64,000 nucleotides of DNA from Laedolimicola sp934402125 (lineage in GTDB: Bacteria > Bacillota > Clostridia > Lachnospirales > Lachnospiraceae), in assembly GCF_052065835.1 (NCBI RefSeq), contig NZ_JBQHTG010000004.1, positions 62,001 to 126,000 of the forward strand, written 5' to 3'. Numbering within the stretch: the first letter of the stretch is position 1; every line of letters starts with the position of its first letter. The position numbers were made by a program, and so were the translations under genes. Under the pieces are notes generated by a model. The model did no database searches. It was not told the origin of the DNA and worked only from the letters and a program-made list of their open reading frames with translations. Below, piece after piece: positions 26,047-35,609 of the stretch.

Positions 26047-26075
26047 ATTCTAGTACCTTGTTAAACTCTTGTCAA
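26047..26075 (-). promoter_or_regulatory. serC-serA-DUF1015 promoter
   Basis: TTGACA (26075-26070), 17-base spacer, TAGAAT (26052-26047) on the minus strand. Confidence 0.8.
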
Positions 26076-26131
26076 TCATTTTTTAACCGAATCAAGTAAG
26101 TCCCCTGCTTCCATTGCGAATATCCTCTTGA

Positions 26132-27496
26132 TTAATAGAGGACAACCGGCGTACCCTTTTCCATATTGGCGTACACCTGCTTCATGGCTGCCAGCGGCGT
26201 ATTGACACAGCCGTGGGAACCGTTGGTCAGATAGACCTCTCCGCCAAACTGGGAGCGCCAGTAGGCGTCATGGATTCCGTAATTGCCGTAAAAAGGCATC
26301 CAGTAATTCACCGGAGTCCGGTAATTGTCGCCCTTCAGCACCGCATTGCGGGTCTTATACTGAATCTGCGCTACGATGGCAGGCGTATTATAGCCACGGC
26401 TGATATTGCCGGTTACCACGTCTGTGTCCACAACCAGCGCGCCGTTTTTGTAGCACCACATATGCTGGGCGCTCAGATCCACCTCGATATAGGTATTGCC
26501 GATATCTCCGTTGGGGCCGTCCCAGGTATTGCCCTCGTGACTATAGGCCGGTTCCTTTGTGACAGTTTCGCCCTTTTCAAGGCTCGCAAACAAGGCTTCA
26601 CTCTCGGCCGCCTTATCGATCTGCCAGCCGTAGTTGCCGCCCTTTACGGTAACGGTTCCCCGCAGGGTGCTCTGGAAGCTGCGGGCCTGCTTATAGGTAT
26701 CCCGCTCCTTCGCAAGCTCTGCCACCCAGTCAGCGACGGCTTCCCTGGAAAGGGTCGCCTGGTAATCCTCGTCAATGGTAATAAAACAGCTGATAACCGA
26801 TCGATCTACTATCTCCTTCTGATTTCCGAAGGTGTAGGTGACGGATGCGCCAAGCCACTTGTCAAGCTCATCGGTCAGATCTGTTATCTGCTCTGATTCG
26901 GTGGTAATCTCAGGCTTCACATAGCAGCCTGTCTCCTCCAGATCCAGCGTTTCCAACAGATTGGAGGCTGCGGACCGAATCTGATCTTCCAGAACCCGGC
27001 TGTCTACCTCTGCGCCCTGTTCCTCCTTATGGACCTCGTATCCATCTTCTGTCATCTCGACCCAGGCGTTTTCCGGGGAAGCACCCTGCTTCACACATTC
27101 CAGCATGGTTTCCGCAAGGGTATCCTCATCGAAGGAAAGCTTCGGACCAATCTGATAAGAATCCTTTTCCCAGAACAGCCTGGGCCACAGAAAACCGTTC
27201 TGCTTCCGCTTCAGCACCCGCACTTCCTCATTATCCGAAAAGCTCATACCCAGTTTCTTCGGAGTCAGGGTGACCGTATCGCCGCCCCGCTCCTCCAGCG
27301 TCAGAGTATAGGCATTTCCCTGGGAAAGCAGAAGTTCATTTACCTGCTTTACCGTATACAGATCTGCGTTTGCTCCGTTAAATGTGGTTCCCGGGAAAAA
27401 ATGCTCCATAAAATAAATGGAAACTCCCACGTATGCCAACACAAGAACGATCAGGATCCAGAGATACCAACGTATCCGCTTTATTACCGCTATCAT
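26132..27496 (-). CDS. L,D-transpeptidase (YkuD) with peptidoglycan-binding region
   Basis: 454 residues. A single N-terminal membrane helix (about 10-31) anchors the protein. Residues 35-310 contain repeated domains of the PG-binding-4 type that precede YkuD in Clostridia. The YkuD domain (about 330-454) ends with NGSHGCVNTPLAAMKQVY, which carries the catalytic Cys. It forms 3-3 cross-links in peptidoglycan or tethers proteins to the wall outside the cell. The gene starts 36 bases after ilvB and may be read from the leuB promoter, an unusual partner for amino acid genes. Confidence 0.9.
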   Translation of the reverse strand: MIAVIKRIRWYLWILIVLVLAYVGVSIYFMEHFFPGTTFNGANADLYTVKQVNELLLSQGNAYTLTLEERGGDTVTLTPKKLGMSFSDNEEVRVLKRKQNGFLWPRLFWEKDSYQIGPKLSFDEDTLAETMLECVKQGASPENAWVEMTEDGYEVHKEEQGAEVDSRVLEDQIRSAASNLLETLDLEETGCYVKPEITTESEQITDLTDELDKWLGASVTYTFGNQKEIVDRSVISCFITIDEDYQATLSREAVADWVAELAKERDTYKQARSFQSTLRGTVTVKGGNYGWQIDKAAESEALFASLEKGETVTKEPAYSHEGNTWDGPNGDIGNTYIEVDLSAQHMWCYKNGALVVDTDVVTGNISRGYNTPAIVAQIQYKTRNAVLKGDNYRTPVNYWMPFYGNYGIHDAYWRSQFGGEVYLTNGSHGCVNTPLAAMKQVYANMEKGTPVVLY

Positions 27497-27532
27497 TTTT
27501 CATTCTACTCCACTCTATTTTCTCTCTTGTCC

Positions 27533-29212
27533 CTATTTCTGATTTAAATCGTCCGCGTCGAAGGTATCCTCCAGCGGGGCTCCCGGAGACATCATCGGGA
27601 ACACCTTATCATCACTGTCGATGACACACTCCAGAACCACCGGACGGCCAAGGGAAATGGCCTTTTCCAGAGCCGGAGCGACTTCTTCTTTCTTTGTCAC
27701 ACGCATGCCGACTGCACCCATAGCCTCTGCCAGCTTTACAAAATCCACCTGGTCATCCAGCACCGTCGCGGAATAACGCTGTCCGTAATACAAGGTCTGC
27801 CACTGGCGCACCATACCCAGCACATGGTTATTCAACACTAACTGGATAATCGGTACGTTATAACGGGCCGCTGTGGCAATCTCATTCATATTCATGCGGA
27901 AGCAGCCGTCGCCCGCCACATTGACAACCGTCTTGTCCGGACGGCCCAGCTTGGCTCCGATACTGGCTCCCAGGCCATAGCCCATGGTTCCCAAACCACC
28001 GGAAGTCAGGAAAGTTCTGGGCTCCTTATACTTATAATACTGGGCAGCCCACATCTGATTCTGGCCCACCTCTGTCGTAATGATGGCGTCGCCCTTGGTA
28101 ACCCGGTACAGCTCCTCTACCACATAGGGTCCTGTCAGACGGTCACCGTCAAACTTCAGCGGATATTGATTCTTCAGAGCCTCTACCTCTGCGGTCCAGG
28201 CCTCATGCTTCATTTCCGACAATCTCTCATTCAGCATTGCCACAACGGACTTTACGTCTCCAATCACACTTCCGCTGACCAGTACGTTCTTATTGATCTC
28301 CGCCGGATCCACATCAATCTGCAGAACCTTTGCTTTCTTCGCGAACCGGCTGGTATCTCCGGTCACGCGGTCGCTGAAGCGGGCGCCCAGAGTAATCAGC
28401 AGATCGCAGTGGGCCACACCGAAGTTGGACGCTTTGGTTCCATGCATACCCAGCATACCGGTATACAGCGGATCGGTGCCGTCAAACGCGCCTTTTCCCA
28501 TAAGGGAATCACAGACCGGGGCCTGGATCTTATGAGCCAGCTCGTTAATTTCCTCCGAAGCGCCGGAGATGACGGAACCGCCGCCTACAAAGATAAAGGG
28601 GCGCTCCGCTTCCCGGATCATCTCCAGGGCCTTCTCCAGATCCTCTTCCCGGATTGTCTCTGTGACACGCTCCGGCAGCTGCGGCTTCCGATACTCATAC
28701 TCCGTCTTATCTGCCGTAGCATTCTTGGTGATGTCCACCAGCACCGGGCCGGGACGGCCGCTTCTGGCGATATCAAAGGCTCTGCGGAGAGCCGGAGCCA
28801 GCGCTTCCACGTCCTTGATGATGAAATTATGCTTAGTAATCGGCATGGTGATACCGGAGATATCTACCTCCTGGAAGGAGTCCCTTCCCAGCATTCCCTT
28901 GCCTACATTACAGGTGATGGCTACCATGGGAACGGAATCCATATAAGCGGTAGCAATACCCGTAACCAGGTTGGTGGCACCCGGACCTGAGGTAGCCAGA
29001 CATACGCCTACCTTGCCTGTGGCTCTGGCATAGCCGTCTGCCGCATGGGACGCTCCCTGCTCATGAGAGGTCAGGATATGACGAATCTCATCACTGTGCT
29101 TATATAATTCATCGTATACATTCAAAATGGCTCCTCCCGGGTAACCGAATACGGTATCTACGCCCTGCTCTTTGAGACATTCTACTAAAATCTGTGATCC
29201 TGTAAGCTGCAT
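27533..29212 (-). CDS. ilvB: Acetolactate synthase large subunit
   Basis: 559 residues, normal for the large subunit. The TPP glutamate lies in HEQGASHAADGYARATG, the N-terminal GYPGGAILNVYDEL fits, and the C-terminal GDGCFRMNMNEIATAARYNVP is the TPP/Mg site. It joins two pyruvates to acetolactate for Val and Leu, or pyruvate and 2-oxobutyrate for Ile. No small regulatory subunit (ilvN) gene is next to it, so any partner is encoded elsewhere. It follows ilvD in the leuB-ilvD-ilvB cluster. Confidence 0.95.
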   Translation of the reverse strand: MQLTGSQILVECLKEQGVDTVFGYPGGAILNVYDELYKHSDEIRHILTSHEQGASHAADGYARATGKVGVCLATSGPGATNLVTGIATAYMDSVPMVAITCNVGKGMLGRDSFQEVDISGITMPITKHNFIIKDVEALAPALRRAFDIARSGRPGPVLVDITKNATADKTEYEYRKPQLPERVTETIREEDLEKALEMIREAERPFIFVGGGSVISGASEEINELAHKIQAPVCDSLMGKGAFDGTDPLYTGMLGMHGTKASNFGVAHCDLLITLGARFSDRVTGDTSRFAKKAKVLQIDVDPAEINKNVLVSGSVIGDVKSVVAMLNERLSEMKHEAWTAEVEALKNQYPLKFDGDRLTGPYVVEELYRVTKGDAIITTEVGQNQMWAAQYYKYKEPRTFLTSGGLGTMGYGLGASIGAKLGRPDKTVVNVAGDGCFRMNMNEIATAARYNVPIIQLVLNNHVLGMVRQWQTLYYGQRYSATVLDDQVDFVKLAEAMGAVGMRVTKKEEVAPALEKAISLGRPVVLECVIDSDDKVFPMMSPGAPLEDTFDADDLNQK

Positions 29213-29281
29213 ATTGCTCTCCCCTTTTATCTATTCTTTCTTCACAGGAATTCTGCCTGCGTATTCTTTCTATGCTCCGGA

Positions 29282-30943
29282 TTATTTTTCCAGAATCGCG
29301 CCTCTGTTTCCGGAGGTTACCATCTTGGCGTAGCGCGCCAGATATCCGGTGGTTACCCGGGGCTCTCTGGGCTGCCATTTTGCTTTCCGCTCTGCCAGCA
29401 CCTCGTCGGAAACCAAAACCTCCAGCTTATTATGCGGAATATCGATGAGAATCCGATCTCCCTCCTCTACCAGGGCGATGGGGCCGCCCACTGCCGCCTC
29501 GGGCGATACATGTCCGATGGAAGCTCCTCTGGAGGCTCCGCTGAAACGGCCGTCAGTAATCAGGGCTACAGTAGATCCCAGTCCCATGCCTGCGATGGCA
29601 GAGGTGGGATTCAGCATCTCTCTCATACCCGGTCCGCCCTTTGGTCCCTCGTAACGGATCACAACCACATCGCCTGCCACGATTTTGCCGCCCTTGATGG
29701 CTGCGATTGCGTCCTCCTCGCAGTCAAATACCCGGGCCGGTCCTTCATGTACCATCATCTCCGGAACCACGGCGGAGCGCTTTACAACGCCCGTATCCGG
29801 AGCCAGATTTCCCTTCAGGACAGCGATACCGCCGATCTCGCTGTAGGGATTGTCAATGGGTCGGATGACCTCCGGATTCCGGTTGATACAGCCTGCAATG
29901 TTCTCGCCGACGGTCTTACCGGTTACAGTAATCAGATCTGTGTTCAACAGGTTCTTCTTATTTAACTCGTTCATAACTGCGTAGACGCCGCCTGCCTCGT
30001 TCAGATCCTCCATGTAGGTGGGGCCTGCCGGAGCCAGATGGCACAGGTTCGGCGTTCTGGCGCTCATCTCGTTGGCAATCTCCATGTTCAGATCCACATC
30101 TGCTTCATGGGCGATCGCCGGCAAGTGCAGCATACTGTTGGTGGAGCAGCCGAGAGCCATATCCACGGTCAGGGCGTTCAGGAATGCCTCCTTGGTCATA
30201 ATATCGCGGGGACGGATATTCTTCTTCCACAGCTCCATAACCTGCATGCCGGCATGCTTTGCCAGCTTGATCCGCTCGGAGTAAACAGCCGGAATGGTTC
30301 CGTTGCCCGGAAGTCCCATGCCCAGAGCCTCAGTCAGGCAGTTCATGCTGTTGGCGGTATACATACCGGAGCAGGAACCGCAGGTCGGACATACCTTCGC
30401 CTCGAATTCCTTTACGTCCTCCTCGGTCATAGTGCCCGCCGCGTAGGAGCCCACTGCCTCGAACATACTGGAAAGACTTCTCTTCTGTCCATGCACATGG
30501 CCTGCCAGCATGGGGCCGCCGCTGACGAAGATCGTCGGCACATTGATCCGCGCCGCCGCCATCAGAAGTCCCGGCACGTTCTTGTCACAGTTGGGAACCA
30601 TAACCAGGGCGTCGAACTGATGAGCCATGGCCATACATTCGGTGGAATCCGCAATCAGATCCCGGGTAACCAGGGAATACTTCATTCCCACATGTCCCAT
30701 GGCGATACCGTCGCAGACCGCGATCGCCGGAAATACAATCGGGGTACCGCCGCCCATGGCTACGCCAAGCTTTACGGCCTCTACGATCTTATCCAGATTC
30801 ATATGGCCCGGTACAATCTCATTGTAGGAGCTGACGATGCCGACCAGCGGCTTTTTCATTTCTTCTTCTGTCAGTCCCAGCGCGTTAAACAGGCTGCGGT
30901 GAGGCGCCTGCTGCATTCCCTCTTTTACTGCGTCACTTCTCAT
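29282..30943 (-). CDS. ilvD: Dihydroxy-acid dehydratase
   Basis: 553 residues. The iron-sulfur Cys residues lie in VPNCDKNVPG and CPTCGSCSGMYTANSMN. The later GRFSGASRGASIGHVSPEA block is also typical. It dehydrates dihydroxy-isovalerate and dihydroxy-methylvalerate to the 2-oxo acids that lead to Val, Leu and Ile. It lies between leuB and ilvB, each gap under 75 bases, with AAGGAG before the start. Confidence 0.96.
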   Translation of the reverse strand: MRSDAVKEGMQQAPHRSLFNALGLTEEEMKKPLVGIVSSYNEIVPGHMNLDKIVEAVKLGVAMGGGTPIVFPAIAVCDGIAMGHVGMKYSLVTRDLIADSTECMAMAHQFDALVMVPNCDKNVPGLLMAAARINVPTIFVSGGPMLAGHVHGQKRSLSSMFEAVGSYAAGTMTEEDVKEFEAKVCPTCGSCSGMYTANSMNCLTEALGMGLPGNGTIPAVYSERIKLAKHAGMQVMELWKKNIRPRDIMTKEAFLNALTVDMALGCSTNSMLHLPAIAHEADVDLNMEIANEMSARTPNLCHLAPAGPTYMEDLNEAGGVYAVMNELNKKNLLNTDLITVTGKTVGENIAGCINRNPEVIRPIDNPYSEIGGIAVLKGNLAPDTGVVKRSAVVPEMMVHEGPARVFDCEEDAIAAIKGGKIVAGDVVVIRYEGPKGGPGMREMLNPTSAIAGMGLGSTVALITDGRFSGASRGASIGHVSPEAAVGGPIALVEEGDRILIDIPHNKLEVLVSDEVLAERKAKWQPREPRVTTGYLARYAKMVTSGNRGAILEK

Positions 30944-30980
30944 ATTCGTTCTCCTTCTATCCTGCTATTCTGTCGTTTTT

Positions 30981-32063
30981 CTATACACGCTCTGCAATCA
31001 GATCGCCCATCTCTGCGGTTCCGACCCTTTTACAGCCCTCAGACATAATATCGCCGGTGCGCCAACCCTCCGTCAGCACCTGCTGCACCGCCTGCTCTAT
31101 GGCGTCTGCCTCCCGGTCCAGATCAAAGCTGTAACGCAGCATCATGGCTGCGGACAGAATCGTGGCAATGGGATTGGCAATATCCTGGCCTGCAATATCC
31201 GGCGCGGATCCGCCGCTGGGCTCATAGAGACCAAACCGGGTATCATTGAGGCTTGCGCTGGCCAGCATTCCGATAGAGCCTGTTACCATGCTGGCTTCAT
31301 CAGAAAGAATGTCACCGAACATATTCTCGGTCAGAATCACGTCAAACTGAGCCGGATCCTTCACCAGCTGCATGGCGCAGTTGTCTACCAGCATGTGTGT
31401 CAGCTCGATCTCCGGATATTCCTTCGCCACTTCCTCCACTACCTTTCTCCAGAGTCTGGAGGAATCCAGCACGTTGGCCTTGTCTACGCTGCAGACCTTC
31501 TTTCTTCTCTTCCCTGCAATGTCAAAGGCGCGTTTTGCGATACGGCGGATTTCCTTTTCGTTGTAAGTGAGCGTATCTATGGCTGTCAGCACGCCGTCCA
31601 CTTCCTTGGTTTCTCTGGCTCCGAAGTAAAGTCCTCCGGTCAGCTCCCGCATAATCATCAGGTCGAAGCCCTTATCGCTGATATCCTTTCGAAGAGGGCA
31701 GGCGTCCTGAAGCTCCCGGTAAAGAATTGCCGGTCGCAGGTTGGCGAACAGCCCCAGGGACTTCCGAAGCTTTAAGAGTCCCGCCTCGGGACGTCTGTCT
31801 GCCGGAAGCTGATACCAAGGCGAGGTAGCTGCGTTGCCGCCGATGGAGCCCATCAGGACGGCGTCGCTGTTCTTGGCGATTTCGATGGTTTCGTCCGTAA
31901 GCGGTACGCCATGTACATCAATGGACGCCCCTCCCATCAGTAAGTCTGTGTAATGAATCTTATGTCCATATTTTTCTGCGATACGGTCAAGTACTTTTCT
32001 TGCCTCCCGCACGACCTCCGGTCCGATACCGTCGCCGGAAATAACTGCCAGGTTTAAGTTCAT
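30981..32063 (-). CDS. leuB: 3-isopropylmalate dehydrogenase
   Basis: 360 residues, normal length. AVISGDGIGPEVVREA opens the protein, RELTGGLYFG is the substrate site, and EPSGGSAPDIAGQDIANP is the NAD-binding block. It makes 2-oxoisocaproate for leucine. It is the first gene of leuB-ilvD-ilvB, under the promoter at 32120-32148. No T-box or leucine leader peptide was seen in the 60-base leader. Confidence 0.96.
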   Translation of the reverse strand: MNLNLAVISGDGIGPEVVREARKVLDRIAEKYGHKIHYTDLLMGGASIDVHGVPLTDETIEIAKNSDAVLMGSIGGNAATSPWYQLPADRRPEAGLLKLRKSLGLFANLRPAILYRELQDACPLRKDISDKGFDLMIMRELTGGLYFGARETKEVDGVLTAIDTLTYNEKEIRRIAKRAFDIAGKRRKKVCSVDKANVLDSSRLWRKVVEEVAKEYPEIELTHMLVDNCAMQLVKDPAQFDVILTENMFGDILSDEASMVTGSIGMLASASLNDTRFGLYEPSGGSAPDIAGQDIANPIATILSAAMMLRYSFDLDREADAIEQAVQQVLTEGWRTGDIMSEGCKRVGTAEMGDLIAERV

Positions 32064-32119
32064 TTTTTCATCTCCTCTTCAATGCACTGCTTTAATGCAT
32101 AAAATTCCGTATTAGTAAT

Positions 32120-32148
32120 ACTATAGAACAAAAATCGTTTTTTTTCAA
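32120..32148 (-). promoter_or_regulatory. leuB-ilvD-ilvB promoter
   Basis: TTGAAA (32148-32143), 17-base spacer, TATAGT (32125-32120) on the minus strand. The start region overlaps the inverted repeat GTATTA-G-TAATAC (32109-32121), a possible operator. Confidence 0.75.
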
Positions 32149-32179
32149 CTGGGAGATCCATATTTTTTCTGCCGGATCC

Positions 32180-32227
32180 AAAAATATCCCCCGGAGGGGA
32201 ACCATGTTCCCCCCGGGAGATATTTTT
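32180..32227 (-). terminator. Terminator of the PTS gene
   Basis: AAAAATATC with CCCCGG and GGGGAAC pairs with TGTTCCCCC, CGGG and ATATTTTT. A T-run follows on both strands, so it can work in either direction. Confidence 0.8.
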
Positions 32228-32247
32228 CTCTTTTTCTTATAAATCCG

Positions 32248-34431
32248 TTACGCCAGTGTCTCTACCGCGAACAGGGCGTCGCCTGCTTTGATCTCGCCGT
32301 CGCCAATCTGCCGGATACGCTGGTTGGGTGCAAGCTCTGTGCAGAGAACCGGGGAGCAGAGGGACGGTGCGTGGGCTTTCAGGAAGTCGATATCGATCTT
32401 CATGAGAGGATCGCCCTTTTTCACCTTCTGGCCGTTTTCTACCAGAACCTCAAAGCCTTCGCCGTTCAGCTTCACGGTGTCGATTCCGATGTGGAGCAGC
32501 AGCGCGACTCCGCTGTCGGTCTGGAAGCCGATGGCATGTTTGGTGTCAAATACGAATACAACCTCTCCGTCCTCGGGAGCGCAGATGGTCGCGTCTTCGG
32601 GAGTTACAGCCGCGCCGTCTCCCATCATTTTCCCTGCGAAGCCTTCGTCCGGCACATGTTCCAGAGCTGTGGCAAGACCGGTGATGGGGCTGGAAATGAT
32701 GGTGGTAGATACAACCGTTTCCTCTGTAGGCGCTGCTTCTGCTGTGGTTTCTGCCGCGGTCTCGGTGGAGGGTGCGGGAGCCGCGCTCTCCTCCTCAAAG
32801 GTATCCGGCGCGGTCTCCAGATAAGTCTCCAGCTTTGCCTTAATAACGGTTACCTGGGGTCCATAGATAATCTGCACGCCCTGGCCCTTGATGATAATGC
32901 CACGGGAGCCGGTGCTCTTGATCAGTGCTTCATTTACCCGGGAGGAATCTGCCACGGTCAGTCTGAGACGGGTAGCGCAGCAGTCCACGCCGGTGATGTT
33001 GGCTTTTCCGCCCAGTCCTCTGGTGATGGTCTCACTCATGGGATCTGCGGAGGAAGCGCCTGCTTCTGACGCATTTTTTCCGTTTTTCGCGTTTACATCT
33101 GCTTTTGTATACAGTTTGGTTTCTTCGTCCTCGTCCTCGCGGCCCGGAGTCTTGAAGTTGAACTTCTTAATCATAACCGTGAAAATCACATAATACAGGA
33201 TAAAATAGATGACGCCAACCGGAAGAATCCGCAACCAGCTGGTTTTCTCATTTCCCTGCAGAATTCCGAACAGGAACAGATCCAGGAAACCGCCGGAGAA
33301 GGTCAGGCCTACCGCGATGTTCAGCATATGGGCAATCATGTAAGCAGATCCAGCCAGAATAACCTGTACCGCGAACAGGGCCGGAGCTACGAACAGGAAG
33401 GAGAACTCCAGGGGCTCTGTGATTCCTGTAAACATACATGCCAGGGCTGCGGACAGAAGAAGACCGCCCGCCTGCTTTTTCTTTTCCGGCTTCGCGCACT
33501 GGTACATCGCCAGGGCCGCGCCCGGAAGTCCGAAGATCATGAAGATAAATTCACCGGAGAAATACCGGGTTGCATCCGCGCTGAAATGCGCCACATTGGC
33601 GGAATCCGCAAGCTGGGCAAAGAAGATATTCTGTCCGCCCTGTACCAGCTGTCCTGCCACCTCCATGGTGCCGCCCACTGCGGTCTGCCAGAAAGGCATA
33701 TAAAATACATGATGCAGTCCGAAAGGAATGAGCGCACGCTTTACGATACCGAAAATCAGGGTTCCCACATAACCGCTTCCGGTTACCAGGCCGCCCAGGG
33801 CGTAAATACCGCTCTGTACCACGGGCCATACGAAATACATGGCAATACCCACAAACATATATACTACGGTAGAAATAATCGGAACGAAGCGGGATCCTCC
33901 GAAAAAGGACAGTGCGCTGGGCAGCTCTATCATGTGGAATCGGTTGTGCAGGGCTGCCACACCCAGACCTACGAGAATGCCGCCGAACACGCCCATCTGC
34001 AGAGACTGGATTCCGCACACGGAGGTGATGGTTCCTTCCAGTACATCGGCAGAAATGCTGCCGTCAGCCAGAATCTCACCGTTTACCTGGAGCATGGCGT
34101 TGATAGCAGTATTCATTACAAAGAAGGCGATCAGCGCGGAAAGGGCGGATACCTCTTTTTCCTTGTGGGCCATACCGATGGCTACGCCCACCGCGAAGAT
34201 CAGCGGCAGATTGTTGAATACAGCACTTCCCACCTGATTCATAATAATAAGAAGGGAATTTAAAATGGTACCATGTCCCAGAATGGCGGTCAGGCCATAG
34301 GTGGCAATGGTGGTTTCATTGGTAAAGGAACTACCGATACCCAGCAGCAGACCTGCTACCGGAAGGATGGCGATGGGAAGCATAAAGGATCTGCCCACGC
34401 GCTGCAATACGCCAAAAATTTTGTCTTTCAT
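32248..34431 (-). CDS. ptsG: PTS glucose-type permease, EIICBA
   Basis: 727 residues from the ATG at 34431, behind AAGGAGAG; the longer open frame adds 19 residues. Order: EIIC (1-420, about eight to ten membrane segments), linker, EIIB with phospho-Cys485 in the CATRLR motif, an Ala/Glu/Thr-rich linker, and EIIA with phospho-His647 in LLHIGIDTV. It takes up a hexose, most likely glucose or N-acetylglucosamine, with phosphorylation. A RAT-like site upstream and a divergent PRD antiterminator gene suggest induction by transcription antitermination. Confidence 0.93.
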   Translation of the reverse strand: MKDKIFGVLQRVGRSFMLPIAILPVAGLLLGIGSSFTNETTIATYGLTAILGHGTILNSLLIIMNQVGSAVFNNLPLIFAVGVAIGMAHKEKEVSALSALIAFFVMNTAINAMLQVNGEILADGSISADVLEGTITSVCGIQSLQMGVFGGILVGLGVAALHNRFHMIELPSALSFFGGSRFVPIISTVVYMFVGIAMYFVWPVVQSGIYALGGLVTGSGYVGTLIFGIVKRALIPFGLHHVFYMPFWQTAVGGTMEVAGQLVQGGQNIFFAQLADSANVAHFSADATRYFSGEFIFMIFGLPGAALAMYQCAKPEKKKQAGGLLLSAALACMFTGITEPLEFSFLFVAPALFAVQVILAGSAYMIAHMLNIAVGLTFSGGFLDLFLFGILQGNEKTSWLRILPVGVIYFILYYVIFTVMIKKFNFKTPGREDEDEETKLYTKADVNAKNGKNASEAGASSADPMSETITRGLGGKANITGVDCCATRLRLTVADSSRVNEALIKSTGSRGIIIKGQGVQIIYGPQVTVIKAKLETYLETAPDTFEEESAAPAPSTETAAETTAEAAPTEETVVSTTIISSPITGLATALEHVPDEGFAGKMMGDGAAVTPEDATICAPEDGEVVFVFDTKHAIGFQTDSGVALLLHIGIDTVKLNGEGFEVLVENGQKVKKGDPLMKIDIDFLKAHAPSLCSPVLCTELAPNQRIRQIGDGEIKAGDALFAVETLA

Positions 34432-34543
34432 CTTTCTCTCTCCTTGAAATTTGATCTCATTTTTGACGTTTATGAAGGGATTTTCCACACAAAAAAAGAC
34501 ACCAACCCTGCATAAACATACAAAAACACCTGTGATATCTATG

Positions 34544-34577
34544 CTAAGTTAATGCCTGCCGAACAGTTACACACTTT
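34544..34577 (-). promoter_or_regulatory. RAT-like antiterminator site upstream of ptsG
   Basis: On the minus strand the leader reads GTAACTGTTCGGCAGGCATTAAC, like the ribonucleic antiterminator targets of BglG/LicT/GlcT proteins (split here: GTAACTG, TTCGGCAG, GCATTAAC). It lies just after the promoter. The following terminator stem was not resolved, though a U-run (34491-34497) precedes the coding region. Confidence 0.6.
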
Positions 34578-34587
34578 ATGCACATCA

Positions 34588-34617
34588 ACTATACAACAAC
34601 TTTTACCTGAAAGTCAA
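34588..34617 (-). promoter_or_regulatory. ptsG promoter
   Basis: TTGACT (34617-34612), 18-base spacer, TATAGT (34593-34588) on the minus strand. Confidence 0.75.
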
Positions 34618-34700
34618 GACTTTTTTTACCGTTTTCAGCTTTACTTTTTCTTCCATGTCTGATACCATAATTTATAGTTCTTTTTGGGGGAGATTGGAAT

Positions 34701-35534
34701 ATGTATCGGGTAAGCAGAGTTCTGAATAACAACGGCGTGATCGCCATCGACATGGACGACAATCAGGAATATGTCCTTCTGGGAAAGGGCCTTGGCTTCG
34801 GGAAGAAAATTACCGAACGCTTTGAGAAACCGGAAGGCGCCTCCGTCTACCGTCTGACCGAGGATACGGAACGGGGCTCCGCCAGAGAGCTGGCCCGGAA
34901 TGTGGATCCGGAGTTTATCGAGATTGCCGACGCTGTCATGCAGGAGGCCGAAGCCCGCTTCGGCTCTGTCGATCGCCGGGTTATGCTGCCTCTGGCCGAT
35001 CATCTCTCCTTTGCGGCTGCCCGCGTTCGCAGCGGTGAGCAGATCAGCAATCCCCTGACTGATGATATCCGTTCCCTGTTCCACAGTGAATTTAAGGCCG
35101 CCTCTCTCATCAAAGAGTTGTTCCGCAGCCGTCTGGGACTGGAGCTTGACGATCACGAGGTGGGCTATGTGGCCCTCCATATCCACTCTGCCATTGGGGA
35201 CGAACAGATTTCCATGGCCATGCAGACCGCCCGGGCAGTCCGGGAATGTATCCAGATGCTGGAGCAGGAAACCGGAGAGCACATCGACGTACTCTCTCTC
35301 TCCTATAACCGTCTGATGAACCATATCAAATACATGGTAGCCCGGGGAATAACCGGGGAGGATCTGAAGGTCAACATGAACGACTATATGTCTGTCAGAT
35401 TCCCAAAAGCCTACGCGCTGGCTTCCACGGTCTGCGACCGTCTGTCCGCATCCACCGGTCTTCACTTCGATGAAATGGAAATCGGTTATCTGGCTATGCA
35501 CATCGAACGGGTCTACAGCAGCTGCTCGCCGTAA
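34701..35534 (+). CDS. PRD-domain transcription antiterminator (GlcT/LicT type)
   Basis: 277 residues. An RNA-binding domain (about 1-57, MYRVSRVLNNNGVIAID) is followed by PRD1 (about 65-170, His101 and His160) and PRD2 (about 171-277, His208 and His267). The family binds RAT sites in nascent RNA and prevents termination; PTS enzymes set its activity by phosphorylating PRD histidines. It is divergent to ptsG, whose leader has a RAT-like site, so ptsG is the likely target. The start has GGGGGAG upstream. It could be GlcT-like or LicT-like; the name is left open. Confidence 0.88.
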   Translation: MYRVSRVLNNNGVIAIDMDDNQEYVLLGKGLGFGKKITERFEKPEGASVYRLTEDTERGSARELARNVDPEFIEIADAVMQEAEARFGSVDRRVMLPLADHLSFAAARVRSGEQISNPLTDDIRSLFHSEFKAASLIKELFRSRLGLELDDHEVGYVALHIHSAIGDEQISMAMQTARAVRECIQMLEQETGEHIDVLSLSYNRLMNHIKYMVARGITGEDLKVNMNDYMSVRFPKAYALASTVCDRLSASTGLHFDEMEIGYLAMHIERVYSSCSP

Positions 35535-35609
35535 TACCGTGAAATTCACCCACATAGTCTGTCATCTTCTCTCATATATTATGGAAACACCTGTAAAAGG
35601 AAGTCATCT

